A stretch of DNA of 40,683 nucleotides from Bacteroidales bacterium (GTDB lineage Bacteria; Bacteroidota; Bacteroidia; Bacteroidales; Tenuifilaceae): NCBI GenBank assembly GCA_028680705.1, contig JAQUJY010000018.1, positions 1-40,683 on the forward strand, given 5' to 3'. Positions 1 to 7,836 of this stretch are shown here, piece after piece. The notes beneath the pieces are model-generated. The model did no database searches and was not told the origin of the DNA. It saw nothing but the letters and a program-made list of their open reading frames with translations. The position numbers and the translations under genes were made by a program. Positions within the stretch are counted from its first letter, which is position 1. Every line of letters begins with the position of its first letter.

Positions 1-959
1 ACAATCCTTCTCACCGCCTCGCGAAAAGGAATACCTGCATGCTCGCAAGCAGCAAAAAAACCTGAATCGGGTGAAATGCATGGATTTACGTTTACCTCAA
101 GAACAAAAGGGTTTCCGGCATTATCGACCCTAAAATCGACCCTTGCGTAACCATTTAAATCAAATGTGTGCCAACATTCTATGGCTAAGTTCTTCAGTTT
201 TTGCAGCAAAAGATTATCCGATTCTAAAAACTTAAAAGTTCTATTCGTGTTCTTATACTCAAAACTATCCTCTTTCCACTTTGCAGAAAACCCCACAACC
301 TTTGGCTTCCCCGCAGGGTAATTAGAGAAGATAATTTCAGCTGGAGATAAAACTTTGGGACCATTCTCACTGGCAAGAACTGATAGATTTAACTCTCTTC
401 CATCAATAAATTCTTCAACAAAAAAACTCTTAGAATTAAGTGAAGATAATTTTTTTGCAAAACCAGGGTCGTTCCCATCATAAACACAATCCTCATCTAA
501 ACCCAACGAACCCTCTTCCCAAATGGGCTTGATGATATATCTCTTATTGTGGTCTAATGGTGGAATTAAGTTTGGATAAAACCACGGAGAGGTAGGGATT
601 CCATTCCTTTCCATCCTTTCCTTGGCCAGCGGCTTGGATGTTGTAATAAACATTGCTTCAACACTGCCCCCAGAAAAAGGAATATTCAAAGAGTCCAAAA
701 GGGCTGGAGCAAAATAGATTAAATTTCCTTTGTTATTCAATGACTCAACCAGATTAAAAACAAAGTCGGGTTTTGCCCTTAACAAATTCTCCTCAACGCT
801 ATCGAGTCTGCTACAAAACGGAATCTCATCAACATCGACATTAAGTTCTGTAAGCATCTCACGAACAAGTTTTACCTGCTCAAGCACATCAGCCTCATCG
901 GGTCCTGCGTTTTCCGATAGCTGATTGTATAAAATAACGGCCTTAACGTGCTGCTGCAT
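1..959 (-). CDS. D-Ala-D-Ala ligase-like ATP-grasp protein (3' end outside window)
   Basis: This frame stays open from an ATG at 959 to the window edge (319 full codons), so the C-terminus is missing. The protein looks like a D-alanine-D-alanine-ligase-type ATP-grasp enzyme, which joins a carboxylate to an amine through an acyl-phosphate using ATP. The N-terminal lobe has a DDL-like stretch near residues 67-100 (FNLVESL, then LNIPFSGG). A nucleotide-binding lysine lies in IIKP (about 144), and metal-binding acids are likely in RVDF (D275) and LEVN (E288, N290), followed by NPCISPDSG. Its start lies 17 bases inside the preceding ATP-grasp gene, which suggests translational coupling. It is a diverged paralogue of that neighbour, not a copy. 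A cell-wall Ddl role is unlikely given the acetylase/deacetylase context; the substrate is unknown. Confidence 0.85.
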   Translation of the reverse strand, partial: MQQHVKAVILYNQLSENAGPDEADVLEQVKLVREMLTELNVDVDEIPFCSRLDSVEENLLRAKPDFVFNLVESLNNKGNLIYFAPALLDSLNIPFSGGSVEAMFITTSKPLAKERMERNGIPTSPWFYPNLIPPLDHNKRYIIKPIWEEGSLGLDEDCVYDGNDPGFAKKLSSLNSKSFFVEEFIDGRELNLSVLASENGPKVLSPAEIIFSNYPAGKPKVVGFSAKWKEDSFEYKNTNRTFKFLESDNLLLQKLKNLAIECWHTFDLNGYARVDFRVDNAGNPFVLEVNVNPCISPDSGFFAACEHAGIPFREAVRRI

Positions 960-1962
960 AACTCTTAACCAAGTTTGTGTTAGCGCTAATTTTAACTCTA
1001 CTCATTGCCGAGTTCATAATCATCCTTATCAGCTGCTTATAGGGTATACCATTCTTACGGGTCAGCATGGGTAAATCGCTATGGTCGGGATTAATTCCTG
1101 CTAATGGGTTAACCTCTATAAAATTTGGCACGCCATTTTTATCCATTTTTAAATCGATTCTACCACCGTCTCTACAACCCAGAACCCTCCATGCCTTAAG
1201 AGCAATTTTAGAGCATGATTCTAAATCACGGCCTGTTGCCAAAGAGTATTCAACCACTCCATGCCAATTCTCCTTGGTTGTATATGAGTAAACCGCTTCG
1301 GGTGCTTTTTCTGTCACCACAATTTCCATAACCCCAACTACTCTTGCCTTACTGCCTGTTCCAACAATTCCCACAGTAAACTCTCTGCCTGGTAAATATG
1401 TTTCAACCAAAACAGGTTGGTTATACTGATTTAAAAGATTCTCGCAAGCTTCGAACAGCTGAAAAGGCAACATCACCTTCGATTTTGAATCTATACCCTT
1501 ACCTGTTCCCTCTGCCACAGGTTTCACAAAAAGTGGATACGGGAGATTTACCCTTCTAGCATCTTCAAGTGTTTCAATAACCACGAAATCTGCTGTGGGA
1601 ACACCATAGTCCCGAACCACTCGTTTAGTATGGCCCTTGTGAAGGGTTAGTGCCATAACCAACGGATCAGAAAAAACATAGGGTATTTTGTACGCATCGA
1701 GTAGTGCGGGAACCTGTGCCTCTCGTCCTATTCCATACATTCCCTCACTAATATTAAACACTAAATCCCAACGCTTACCAGCCGCTATTGAGTTCACTAA
1801 AGATTTAATGTTTCCAATCCTTTCGGTTGGGTAACGCAATTCGTTTAGCGTTTTCTCAATAGCATCGATGGTAACTTCGGCATCAAACTCGGCCGTTTCT
1901 TCCTCTGTGTAACCTTGCTTAAGGTAATCACTTCTGAGGTCGTATGTTAATCCAATTCGCAT
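943..1962 (-). CDS. D-Ala-D-Ala ligase-like ATP-grasp protein
   Basis: A complete 339-residue ATP-grasp ligase of the DDL type. The N-terminal domain carries the family pattern NISEG...QVPALLDAYKIPYVFSDP (about 70-100), followed by LHKGHTK (108-113). The central domain has FVKP (K147) and a glycine-rich loop EGTGKG (151-156). The metal site is visible as RIDLKMD (D270) and IEVNPLAGINP (E283, N285), followed by DHSDLPML, which parallels the substrate loop of DDL enzymes. These residues predict an active ATP-dependent amide-bond-forming enzyme. The ATG follows the stop of the GNAT-deacetylase gene after a single base, and its end overlaps the next ATP-grasp gene by 17 bases. The product is unknown; a dipeptide-like or amino-acid-conjugated small molecule is an inference. 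Confidence 0.9.
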   Translation of the reverse strand: MRIGLTYDLRSDYLKQGYTEEETAEFDAEVTIDAIEKTLNELRYPTERIGNIKSLVNSIAAGKRWDLVFNISEGMYGIGREAQVPALLDAYKIPYVFSDPLVMALTLHKGHTKRVVRDYGVPTADFVVIETLEDARRVNLPYPLFVKPVAEGTGKGIDSKSKVMLPFQLFEACENLLNQYNQPVLVETYLPGREFTVGIVGTGSKARVVGVMEIVVTEKAPEAVYSYTTKENWHGVVEYSLATGRDLESCSKIALKAWRVLGCRDGGRIDLKMDKNGVPNFIEVNPLAGINPDHSDLPMLTRKNGIPYKQLIRMIMNSAMSRVKISANTNLVKSYAAAR

Positions 1963-1963
1963 T

Positions 1964-3757
1964 TTACTGTTTGTTTTTTGTTGTTGAATGAGGTTTATTA
2001 TTTGTTGTTAATGAATTTAAGTCTTGGTAAAAACCTTTCCAAAGACCCTTAAAGAAAGCGGAAGAGTTAACCCCAATATTCCGGGTATTATACCCACCTT
2101 CTTGTACAACTAGCGTGGGAGTTTTTAAGGAGCCTATTAGTTTACCATTTCTTTCAAAATCCGTAGATTTTAAAAGCCATGTCCCTGTTGGGTCACCCTT
2201 AGCGGTATCAAGACCCAATAGCAATATTAAATAATCGGGGGTAAATTTCTTAACGACTTTTATCGCTTTTAACAAGGCGGCATCGTATTCACTTACATCT
2301 ATATTTTCGGATAAAGGAATGTTTATATTGTAACCAAGACCCTCCCTTTCTCCTTTCTCGTTTGCGTATCCACTAAAGTATGGATAGGCAAAAGAGGGAT
2401 GACCGTGAATTGAAATGGTGAGCACATCGCTTCTATCATAAAAAATATCTTGCTGCCCATTCCCATGGTGATAATCAATATCAAGCATAGCCACTTTGCC
2501 ATACTTCGAAAGCATATTGGCGGCAATAGCTGCGGAGTTAAAGTAGCAAAATCCACCGAAAACCTTACGCTCTGCGTGATGACCAGGAGGCCTCACCAAT
2601 GCATAGGCTAACGTTTTGTTAGCAATCACATAATTAGCTGCAGTTAAGGCACAATCCACTGCTCTTCTTGCTGCTTTATATGAGTTAGATGTTAATGGAG
2701 TAAATGTGTCAATGCAATAATAGCCTGCCGCAACGCTTCTGTCTTTGGGTGGCTTTGAGGCATTTCGAACAGGGAATATATAGGGATAAATGGCCTTATC
2801 GGGCCTAAGCTTTTCACAAACAGCCTTTAAATAGTTCACCAGTTGTTTATTATGGGTTTCCAGAATATACTTATCTGAAAATGTATCAGTATCGAGAACT
2901 TGAAAAAAAGGCTGCTTGTCAAGTTCTTTAAGGATTGCAGGGATTCTAACAGGCGCTTCAACATATCCACGTTCCCTAACATGATGAACAGAGTGTTCTT
3001 TATTAACCACTAAAGCGATTTTATCATTGAGTTCCTCTTCCAGTTTCCCAGTTTTTGGCTTAGATTTAAAATACTTTGGCTCACGGAAATTTACTGGATT
3101 ATCCTGAAACGATTTAACAACCATATCAACATAGCTGGGCGGGCAATAATGACCATATTTTCGCTCAAGTATAGCTCGAACAAATTTTTGGGCAGTTGCT
3201 CTTTCTAGCGCTTCTTCACGACCCAAACCATCAAAAACCAAGTAGGGAGCACAAGTATCATCCTCTTTAACAGGCGTTTCATACTTTGTTCCAATAATTG
3301 GGTAAGCGCCAAAGGTTTCGTAAAACCTAAGTCTCGCTTTATTCAACTTTAGTTCTGAAGGGTCTGGGCACAAGTCCTTATCATCTGGAAGGCACTCATA
3401 AAAAACACCAATGGAGTTAAGCGATAGGGCTTTTTCTCTAACCCTTTGATAAAGAGCACCACCAATACCTCTAGAACTAATTGCCTTGTGAGTTGCAATA
3501 TAGTCGAGATAACAAAAACCTAAATCAGGAGCATGATATAGAAGTGCTGCCCCCTTAACGTATCCGTTTGGGTCATCGGCAACCAGCATAATAAGCTGAA
3601 ACTTATACTTAAAAGGATTACTGAGCACCTCGGGTATCTCATCAAACTTTGTGGCATCGGCAAGGGGGAAATGCGATTTCATGAGGCTAATTACCTGCTG
3701 TATAGCCCCTCTATCCATAATAGAGATGCTATTAGATACCTGTCGTATCCTAAACAT
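1964..3757 (-). CDS. GNAT acetyltransferase fused to histone deacetylase/acetylpolyamine amidohydrolase
   Basis: A 597-residue fusion protein. Residues about 1-180 form a GNAT acetyltransferase, with the acetyl-CoA loop SRGIGGALY at 95-103. Residues about 250-580 form a class I/II-type zinc deacetylase. Its catalytic set looks complete: tandem histidines in PPGHHA (393-394), zinc ligands D428 and H430 in DIDYHHGNG, D517 in LGLDTAKGDP and the catalytic tyrosine Y556 in EGGYN. The text HHGNGQQDIFY is closest to acetylpolyamine amidohydrolases. One chain therefore appears able both to add and to remove acetyl groups, on an unknown amine. The ATG overlaps the upstream 152-residue gene by 8 bases, and the stop lies one base before an ATP-grasp gene. 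No signal peptide is present, so it is cytoplasmic. Domain calls are firm; the substrate is not known. Confidence 0.92.
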   Translation of the reverse strand: MFRIRQVSNSISIMDRGAIQQVISLMKSHFPLADATKFDEIPEVLSNPFKYKFQLIMLVADDPNGYVKGAALLYHAPDLGFCYLDYIATHKAISSRGIGGALYQRVREKALSLNSIGVFYECLPDDKDLCPDPSELKLNKARLRFYETFGAYPIIGTKYETPVKEDDTCAPYLVFDGLGREEALERATAQKFVRAILERKYGHYCPPSYVDMVVKSFQDNPVNFREPKYFKSKPKTGKLEEELNDKIALVVNKEHSVHHVRERGYVEAPVRIPAILKELDKQPFFQVLDTDTFSDKYILETHNKQLVNYLKAVCEKLRPDKAIYPYIFPVRNASKPPKDRSVAAGYYCIDTFTPLTSNSYKAARRAVDCALTAANYVIANKTLAYALVRPPGHHAERKVFGGFCYFNSAAIAANMLSKYGKVAMLDIDYHHGNGQQDIFYDRSDVLTISIHGHPSFAYPYFSGYANEKGEREGLGYNINIPLSENIDVSEYDAALLKAIKVVKKFTPDYLILLLGLDTAKGDPTGTWLLKSTDFERNGKLIGSLKTPTLVVQEGGYNTRNIGVNSSAFFKGLWKGFYQDLNSLTTNNKPHSTTKNKQ

Positions 3758-4208
3758 TATGCTTCACAATAGCTAGTTTAGCATAAATGGCTAATAACCC
3801 ATTTTCAATGGGTACCATTTTTTGCCTTAAACCCTGTTTTGGATAGTTAGCCAACATAATGCTGGCACAATAGAGAGCAATCCTCTGATTCAGTGATGAT
3901 TTAGGATTGGCAATGGCAGTAATCTCTTCGGTTAAGACATTAATAATTATGGCAAACTGCTCATGGGGTGTGTGCCCATTATCAATCTGCCAATGCCAAT
4001 TGGTTGTCTGGTGAAAATATTCTGCGCTGAAATCTCTTGAGCAATCAATTAAATTGATATGCTCTTTTACGGTTTGTGCCCCAGCTTTACTGAGGCAAAA
4101 TGAGACCTCTGGGTCGTCGTCAGAAACGACAACTATACTCGGAGGCTCTTCGTCGTCGGTGAACTCATTAAGTCGGTGCACCGATTTTTCGTGCTGTGTG
4201 TTTTCCAT
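3750..4208 (-). CDS. Hypothetical protein, first gene of the ATP-grasp/deacetylase operon
   Basis: I do not recognise this 152-residue protein. The N-terminal third is hydrophilic and acidic (TDDEEPP at about 18-24, SDDDPEVSF at about 29-37). The rest alternates polar and aliphatic residues and probably forms helices, including a tryptophan-rich patch NWHWQ and a stretch ALYCASIMLANYP. There is no signal peptide and no convincing membrane span. The ATG at 4208 is the first gene after a 544-base gap, and the end overlaps the GNAT-deacetylase start by 8 bases, so it is very likely co-translated with it. It could be a partner or regulator of the enzymes downstream, but that rests only on position. 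Confidence 0.75.
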   Translation of the reverse strand: MENTQHEKSVHRLNEFTDDEEPPSIVVVSDDDPEVSFCLSKAGAQTVKEHINLIDCSRDFSAEYFHQTTNWHWQIDNGHTPHEQFAIIINVLTEEITAIANPKSSLNQRIALYCASIMLANYPKQGLRQKMVPIENGLLAIYAKLAIVKHNV

Positions 4209-4752
4209 GTACGGAAAATAGTCGTTATAAGTTTGTTTACTAGCACTTTGTTTATACTTTACGTTACCGTAATATGATGCAAATTAAGACACAAAAACGA
4301 TTATTGGTGCTCCGTTGGTCAAATATTTTCGATTAATCAGAAAATAAATACAACTATCTGTTTATGTGGCAATTACAAGGGAAAGTCAATTGCAATAGAT
4401 TTCTATAATTTTACGATTTTAAAAGAGGGTTACATTATGATTATCTGCCACTTACGACACGCAGAAAATGGTGTTTCGAATAAACATTTTTTATCGCCTC
4501 TTACTATTCTTATAAAACTCAAATCATTATGCACAAAAAACATCAAGGAAATTATAGTAAACCATAATCCGCAAAGGGAAAGTAGTAAGCAAATTTGACC
4601 ATTACCGAGATAAGCATAGTCGCACTCGCGTAAGATGAAAAATATTGAGCTAGATTATTTTGGTATCGCTTTATGAATAGCCAACCATATTGGCCCCAGC
4701 ATAAGATAACCAAAGGCCATCCGAACATTGAAAAAAGAGAAAACTTGGGCTA
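4209..4752. other. Intergenic stretch of 544 bases, no convincing gene
   Basis: This gap lies between the end of deoC and the first gene of the ATP-grasp operon. The part next to 4208 should hold the operon promoter; a short palindrome TTACG-TTAC-CGTAA lies at 4259-4272, but no clear TAnnTTTG box was found. An open frame on the plus strand at 4437-4598 (53 codons from ATG) has no recognisable features and is probably chance. On the minus strand, directly after deoC, a frame ending at 4655 reads VRMAFGYLMLGPIWLAIHK, which looks like one membrane helix, but it has only 21 codons from its ATG. I saw no tRNA or terminator. Confidence 0.6.
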
Positions 4753-5658
4753 TTAGTACTTAGCCCCAGCTGTAGAAGCCGAGAAGTACTTAACGTCTTC
4801 ACCAATAATATCCGATAACAGGTTGTCGGCTAAACGGCTGGCACCTAATCGTAGCCACTTATTGTTAAGCCATTTCTCACCCAAAACCTCCTCAACAATG
4901 GAGTAGAAATAAACAGCATCAAATGAATTTACCATGCCTCCAGCTGGCTTAATTCCAACCATACGACCGGTAACCTCATAATAATCCTTAGCCGCCTGGC
5001 ACATAACGTAAAGCGCTTCGGGGGTTGCGGCAACATCAATTTTACCGGTTGACGTTTTAATAAAATCGGCTCCAGCTTCCATGGCCAAAAATGATGCTAG
5101 TCGAATTTCCTCTAAACTAGGCATTGCGCCAGTTTCAAGAATAACCTTAACCCTTGCATCGCCAGCGACCTCTTTAATTAGCTGCAGTTCGCTAAATACG
5201 GTGAAATAATCGCCCTCTAAAAAATAGCCCAATGATATTACCACATCTAACTCATCGGCACCCATATCAAGACACATCTGGCATTCCGATAACTTAATAT
5301 CGATAAACGTTTGCGATGCAGGAAAACCTGCTGCTACCGATGCTATTTTTACATCTTTACCGGTAAGCGTTTGCCTAACGCCTGCAACCAAACTGGGATA
5401 AACGCAAATTGCTGCAACATTGGGCATCTGTGGATAAACCTTAATCAGATTATTGACCCTTTGGGCAAAAAGTTCACCACGCTCAACGCTATCGGTGGAG
5501 TTTAGGGTGGTTAAATCGATTAGGCTAAAGCATTTTTTTAGCAACTCCTTATCGCTCTTTGCTCGGGTTTCTGCTTTGGATTTTAGCTCTGCTATTGCGG
5601 CTAACACTGCCTTATCATCTACCTCGATGTTGAATTTTCCTTCAATGGGATTTGTCAT
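4753..5658 (-). CDS. deoC: Deoxyribose-phosphate aldolase
   Basis: DeoC splits 2-deoxyribose-5-phosphate into glyceraldehyde-3-phosphate and acetaldehyde in deoxynucleoside catabolism, in the cytoplasm. The 301-residue protein has the class I aldolase active site: Schiff-base lysine K201 in FIKTSTGK, the second lysine K237 in GIKPAGG, and the acid D138 in DELDVV. Further matches are CVYP (86-89) and GFPAS (111-115). It is longer at the N-terminus than the roughly 220-260 residues of many DeoC proteins; I recall similar lengths in Bacteroidetes. The ATG lies 51 bases after the MazG-like gene, so it is probably the last gene of a dtd-mazG-deoC operon. Confidence 0.96.
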   Translation of the reverse strand: MTNPIEGKFNIEVDDKAVLAAIAELKSKAETRAKSDKELLKKCFSLIDLTTLNSTDSVERGELFAQRVNNLIKVYPQMPNVAAICVYPSLVAGVRQTLTGKDVKIASVAAGFPASQTFIDIKLSECQMCLDMGADELDVVISLGYFLEGDYFTVFSELQLIKEVAGDARVKVILETGAMPSLEEIRLASFLAMEAGADFIKTSTGKIDVAATPEALYVMCQAAKDYYEVTGRMVGIKPAGGMVNSFDAVYFYSIVEEVLGEKWLNNKWLRLGASRLADNLLSDIIGEDVKYFSASTAGAKY

Positions 5659-5709
5659 ATCAAAAAGTTTTATCTGCTATAAAATTACGAAAATTATCAA
5701 TAATACGAT

Positions 5710-6051
5710 TTACTGTTGCCTAAGCTTAGGATTTTTTAAATGCCTATGGGCATCGCGAGTATTGCGCTTATGCATTCCTCTTTGCATTGCTTGAGTAAGG
5801 TCAACTCCCGTTTGATTGGCTATACACACCAGCACAAACAGAACATCGGCCAGCTCTTCCTCCAAATTATCGGTCTGCTCTCCTTCCTTAAAGGATTGGT
5901 CTCCATATGTTCTGGTAATAATTCGGGCCAATTCACCAACCTCCTCAATAAGCACGCCCAGGTTAGTTAACTCACTGAAATACCTAACCCCTTTTTGTTG
6001 TATCCATTGGTCAACCTCAACCTGAAGTTGCTTTATGCTGATATCCGACAT
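5710..6051 (-). CDS. MazG-like nucleotide pyrophosphohydrolase
   Basis: A small (113-residue) all-alpha NTP pyrophosphohydrolase of the MazG superfamily, which hydrolyses nucleoside triphosphates to monophosphate and pyrophosphate. The family metal-binding pattern is clear: EEVGE (about 32-36) followed by EEELADVLF (about 64-72), that is, the ExxE and ExxD halves. The single-domain length fits the short family members. A GTG lies directly before the ATG at 6051; I prefer the ATG, because the preceding dtd stop shares a base with it (TGATG), the usual coupling arrangement. The substrate may be a non-canonical nucleotide, which would fit a house-cleaning role beside dtd and deoC. Confidence 0.9.
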   Translation of the reverse strand: MSDISIKQLQVEVDQWIQQKGVRYFSELTNLGVLIEEVGELARIITRTYGDQSFKEGEQTDNLEEELADVLFVLVCIANQTGVDLTQAMQRGMHKRNTRDAHRHLKNPKLRQQ

Positions 6052-6503
6052 CACTCTTTATTTTTAGTGTCAATAAAAAGGGTTACGGGTCCATCGTTCT
6101 CAAGTGAGACAAGCATCTCGGCGCCAAAAACACCCTCTCCTACCTTTGTTCCTGACTCACTCTTTAGCCTTTCAACAAAACAATTGTAAAGCGGAATGGC
6201 AATATCTGGATGTGCTGCCTTTATAAATGACGGCCTATTGCCCTTTTTAGTTTTTGCATGAAGCGTGAACTGGCTAACCACTAGAATTTGGCCACCCACT
6301 TCGCCAATCGAAAGATTCATTAAACCATCGGCATCGTCGAAAATTCGTAATCGTAAAAGTTTGCCAACCATCCAATTTAAATCTTCTTCATTGTCATCAT
6401 CTTCAAAACCAACAAGGACCAAAAGGCCCCTACCAATATCGCTAACTTCTTTCGCATTTACAGCTACTGAAGCACTCTTCACTCTTTGAACTACGACTCT
6501 CAT
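6051..6503 (-). CDS. dtd: D-aminoacyl-tRNA deacylase
   Basis: Dtd removes D-amino acids mis-attached to tRNA, a proofreading step in the cytoplasm. The 150-residue protein begins MRVVVQRVKSASV, the classic N-terminus. It contains the catalytic-pocket motifs SQFTLHA (about 79-85) and the C-terminal NDGPVT (about 138-143) with the cross-dimer Gly-cisPro pair. The frame is open further upstream, to 6551, but those codons do not match the family, so the ATG at 6503 is chosen. Its stop overlaps the start of the MazG-like gene by one base. A strong hairpin-forming sequence lies 20-57 bases before the start. Confidence 0.96.
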   Translation of the reverse strand: MRVVVQRVKSASVAVNAKEVSDIGRGLLVLVGFEDDDNEEDLNWMVGKLLRLRIFDDADGLMNLSIGEVGGQILVVSQFTLHAKTKKGNRPSFIKAAHPDIAIPLYNCFVERLKSESGTKVGEGVFGAEMLVSLENDGPVTLFIDTKNKE

Positions 6504-6522
6504 AAAAATTACATAATAAATG

Positions 6523-6560
6523 CGAACAGTATTGTTTTGTGCAAAAAACACACCTGTTCG
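6523..6560. repeat. Interrupted inverted repeat in the dtd/DUF4271 divergent region
   Basis: Outer arms CGAACAG (6523-6529) and CTGTTCG (6554-6560) pair perfectly. Inside them, TGTTTT and AAAACA pair again around a six-base loop, with a 3x3 internal mismatch between the two stems. Lying 20 bases before dtd, it could be a leader RNA hairpin for the dtd operon or a DNA operator. Because the flanking genes diverge, a terminator role is unlikely. Confidence 0.6.
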
Positions 6561-6614
6561 TATTGTTTTTCCCGTTTATTTATGAAAAATTAAAACCTTC
6601 TCCACCGTACTTTG

Positions 6615-6622
6615 CAAATGTA
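6615..6622 (-). promoter_or_regulatory. Candidate -7 box for the dtd operon
   Basis: The minus strand reads TACATTTG, matching the Bacteroidetes TAnnTTTG box. It would give a leader of about 100 bases containing the hairpin at 6523-6560. No good -33 element was found at the expected distance, so this is tentative. Confidence 0.4.
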
Positions 6623-6645
6623 GCAATAAGAGAAAAAACCTTTAG

Positions 6646-6653
6646 TATATTTG
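6646..6653 (+). promoter_or_regulatory. Candidate -7 box for the DUF4271-hemD-rnpA-yidD genes
   Basis: TATATTTG matches TAnnTTTG and lies 35 bases before the DUF4271 start codon. The expected TTTG/TTG near -33 is not evident, so only the -7 half is supported. Confidence 0.45.
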
Positions 6654-6688
6654 TGAATTAAAATTATAGTTTTTACAGGTTGGGCTAA

Positions 6689-7801
6689 ATGGCTACGAAT
6701 AGCAAAAATAGTAAAGTTTTTTGGGGTAATTCCTTTTCACTTATATTACAGCAGCCCGATACGCTGACTGTAAGGGATAGTGTTCGCACAGCTCCCCTGC
6801 CCAGCGACACCATTAATACGCCAAGTGACATCAATCCTATATTCCTTGAGTTTGAGCGAAAGAGCATTGAAATAGAGGAGCAAAAAGCAAAGCAGATAAA
6901 GGCACCAATTTCAGCCCGTAAGCTTCAAGTTACAAAGGTTGACACAACCTGCTACATATGTCCACAGGGTGACTTCGTTCCTTTACATAGTATAATTGAG
7001 CAAAAACAAATCCCTCAAAATCTATTTACAGAAACTACACTTTACAGTAAGGAATACTATAAGAACTTTATTGGCGCCAAAGGTTCTGTGTTTCTCAAAA
7101 CAGAACGAACACCAGAAAAAACATTTACCGAAAGCATTACCATTAAGCCAAAGATAGAAAAAAATGCAACTCAAGATTGGACAATATGGCCTTCCATTTT
7201 AATACTGCTTCTCCTTGCATACATTAAGGTATTCTATTCTAAAAGTATTTCATCACTTTTCCGTGGAGGAATTTTCCACATCATAGCCAGCAGGCTTACC
7301 AAAGAAAACTCATTACTTTGGAGCAGGCTCTTCATCCTTCTCGACTCACTCTTCTTTATAACCATTCCCTTGGGTATAAGTCTAACAATGGATCACTTTG
7401 AACTAATACCCGAGAATCTCTCCTCATTTAAGATTTTCTTTTTATCACTCACGGTTCTACTAGCATTTAGAGTATTCCGATTTATTTCTAATAAAGTCAT
7501 TGGGATAATAAGCAACAAACAAAAGGAGCTTAATGACTTATATTTTAACACCTTACTTTACACCAGAATCATTAGTGTTTTGCTTGCACCCATTGTTGTT
7601 CTTTTGGTTTACATAAATCGGAGTTTAACTACTTCACTGCTTATTGTTTCAGTAGGTTTAGTAGTTATAGCTGTCGTTTATAGGACATTGCGAACACTAC
7701 AGGTATTTATTAATAAAGGATTTTCGTTGTTCTATTTAATTTTATATCTTTGTGCCCTCGAAATTATCCCTATTTTGCTATTAGCAAAAACTATTTATTA
7801 A
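6689..7801 (+). CDS. DUF4271-type integral membrane protein
   Basis: A 370-residue protein with a soluble N-terminal half (about 1-165), containing a CYICP pair of cysteines at 88-91, and a C-terminal half with about six membrane helices (167-183, 213-232, 247-266, 293-309, 313-332, 345-366). This architecture and its position directly before hemD match the DUF4271 family as I know it in Bacteroidetes. The biochemical role is unknown. The ATG at 6689 follows a TAnnTTTG box. The N-terminus lacks a signal peptide, so the soluble half is probably cytoplasmic. Family assignment is from memory of architecture and neighbourhood. Confidence 0.8.
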   Translation: MATNSKNSKVFWGNSFSLILQQPDTLTVRDSVRTAPLPSDTINTPSDINPIFLEFERKSIEIEEQKAKQIKAPISARKLQVTKVDTTCYICPQGDFVPLHSIIEQKQIPQNLFTETTLYSKEYYKNFIGAKGSVFLKTERTPEKTFTESITIKPKIEKNATQDWTIWPSILILLLLAYIKVFYSKSISSLFRGGIFHIIASRLTKENSLLWSRLFILLDSLFFITIPLGISLTMDHFELIPENLSSFKIFFLSLTVLLAFRVFRFISNKVIGIISNKQKELNDLYFNTLLYTRIISVLLAPIVVLLVYINRSLTTSLLIVSVGLVVIAVVYRTLRTLQVFINKGFSLFYLILYLCALEIIPILLLAKTIY

Positions 7802-7836
7802 CGGGATATAGTGATGTTGAACAAAACCCCAATGCC

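Noticed and set aside
4259-4272. Palindrome TTACG-TTAC-CGTAA upstream of the ATP-grasp operon as an operator
   Set aside because: The arms are only five bases and no promoter box could be placed next to it, so it is kept only as a remark in the intergenic entry.
4437-4598. Plus-strand open frame of 53 codons in the deoC/operon gap
   Set aside because: It has no recognisable domain, no supporting context or promoter, and a composition like the surrounding intergenic DNA.
6504-6551. Longer dtd start
   Set aside because: The Dtd family begins at MRVVVQRV; the upstream codons lie in the hairpin region and are not family-like.
7750-7836. Upstream TTG extension of hemD overlapping DUF4271
   Set aside because: The extra 29 residues do not resemble a HemD N-terminus and would overlap the upstream gene by 52 bases.
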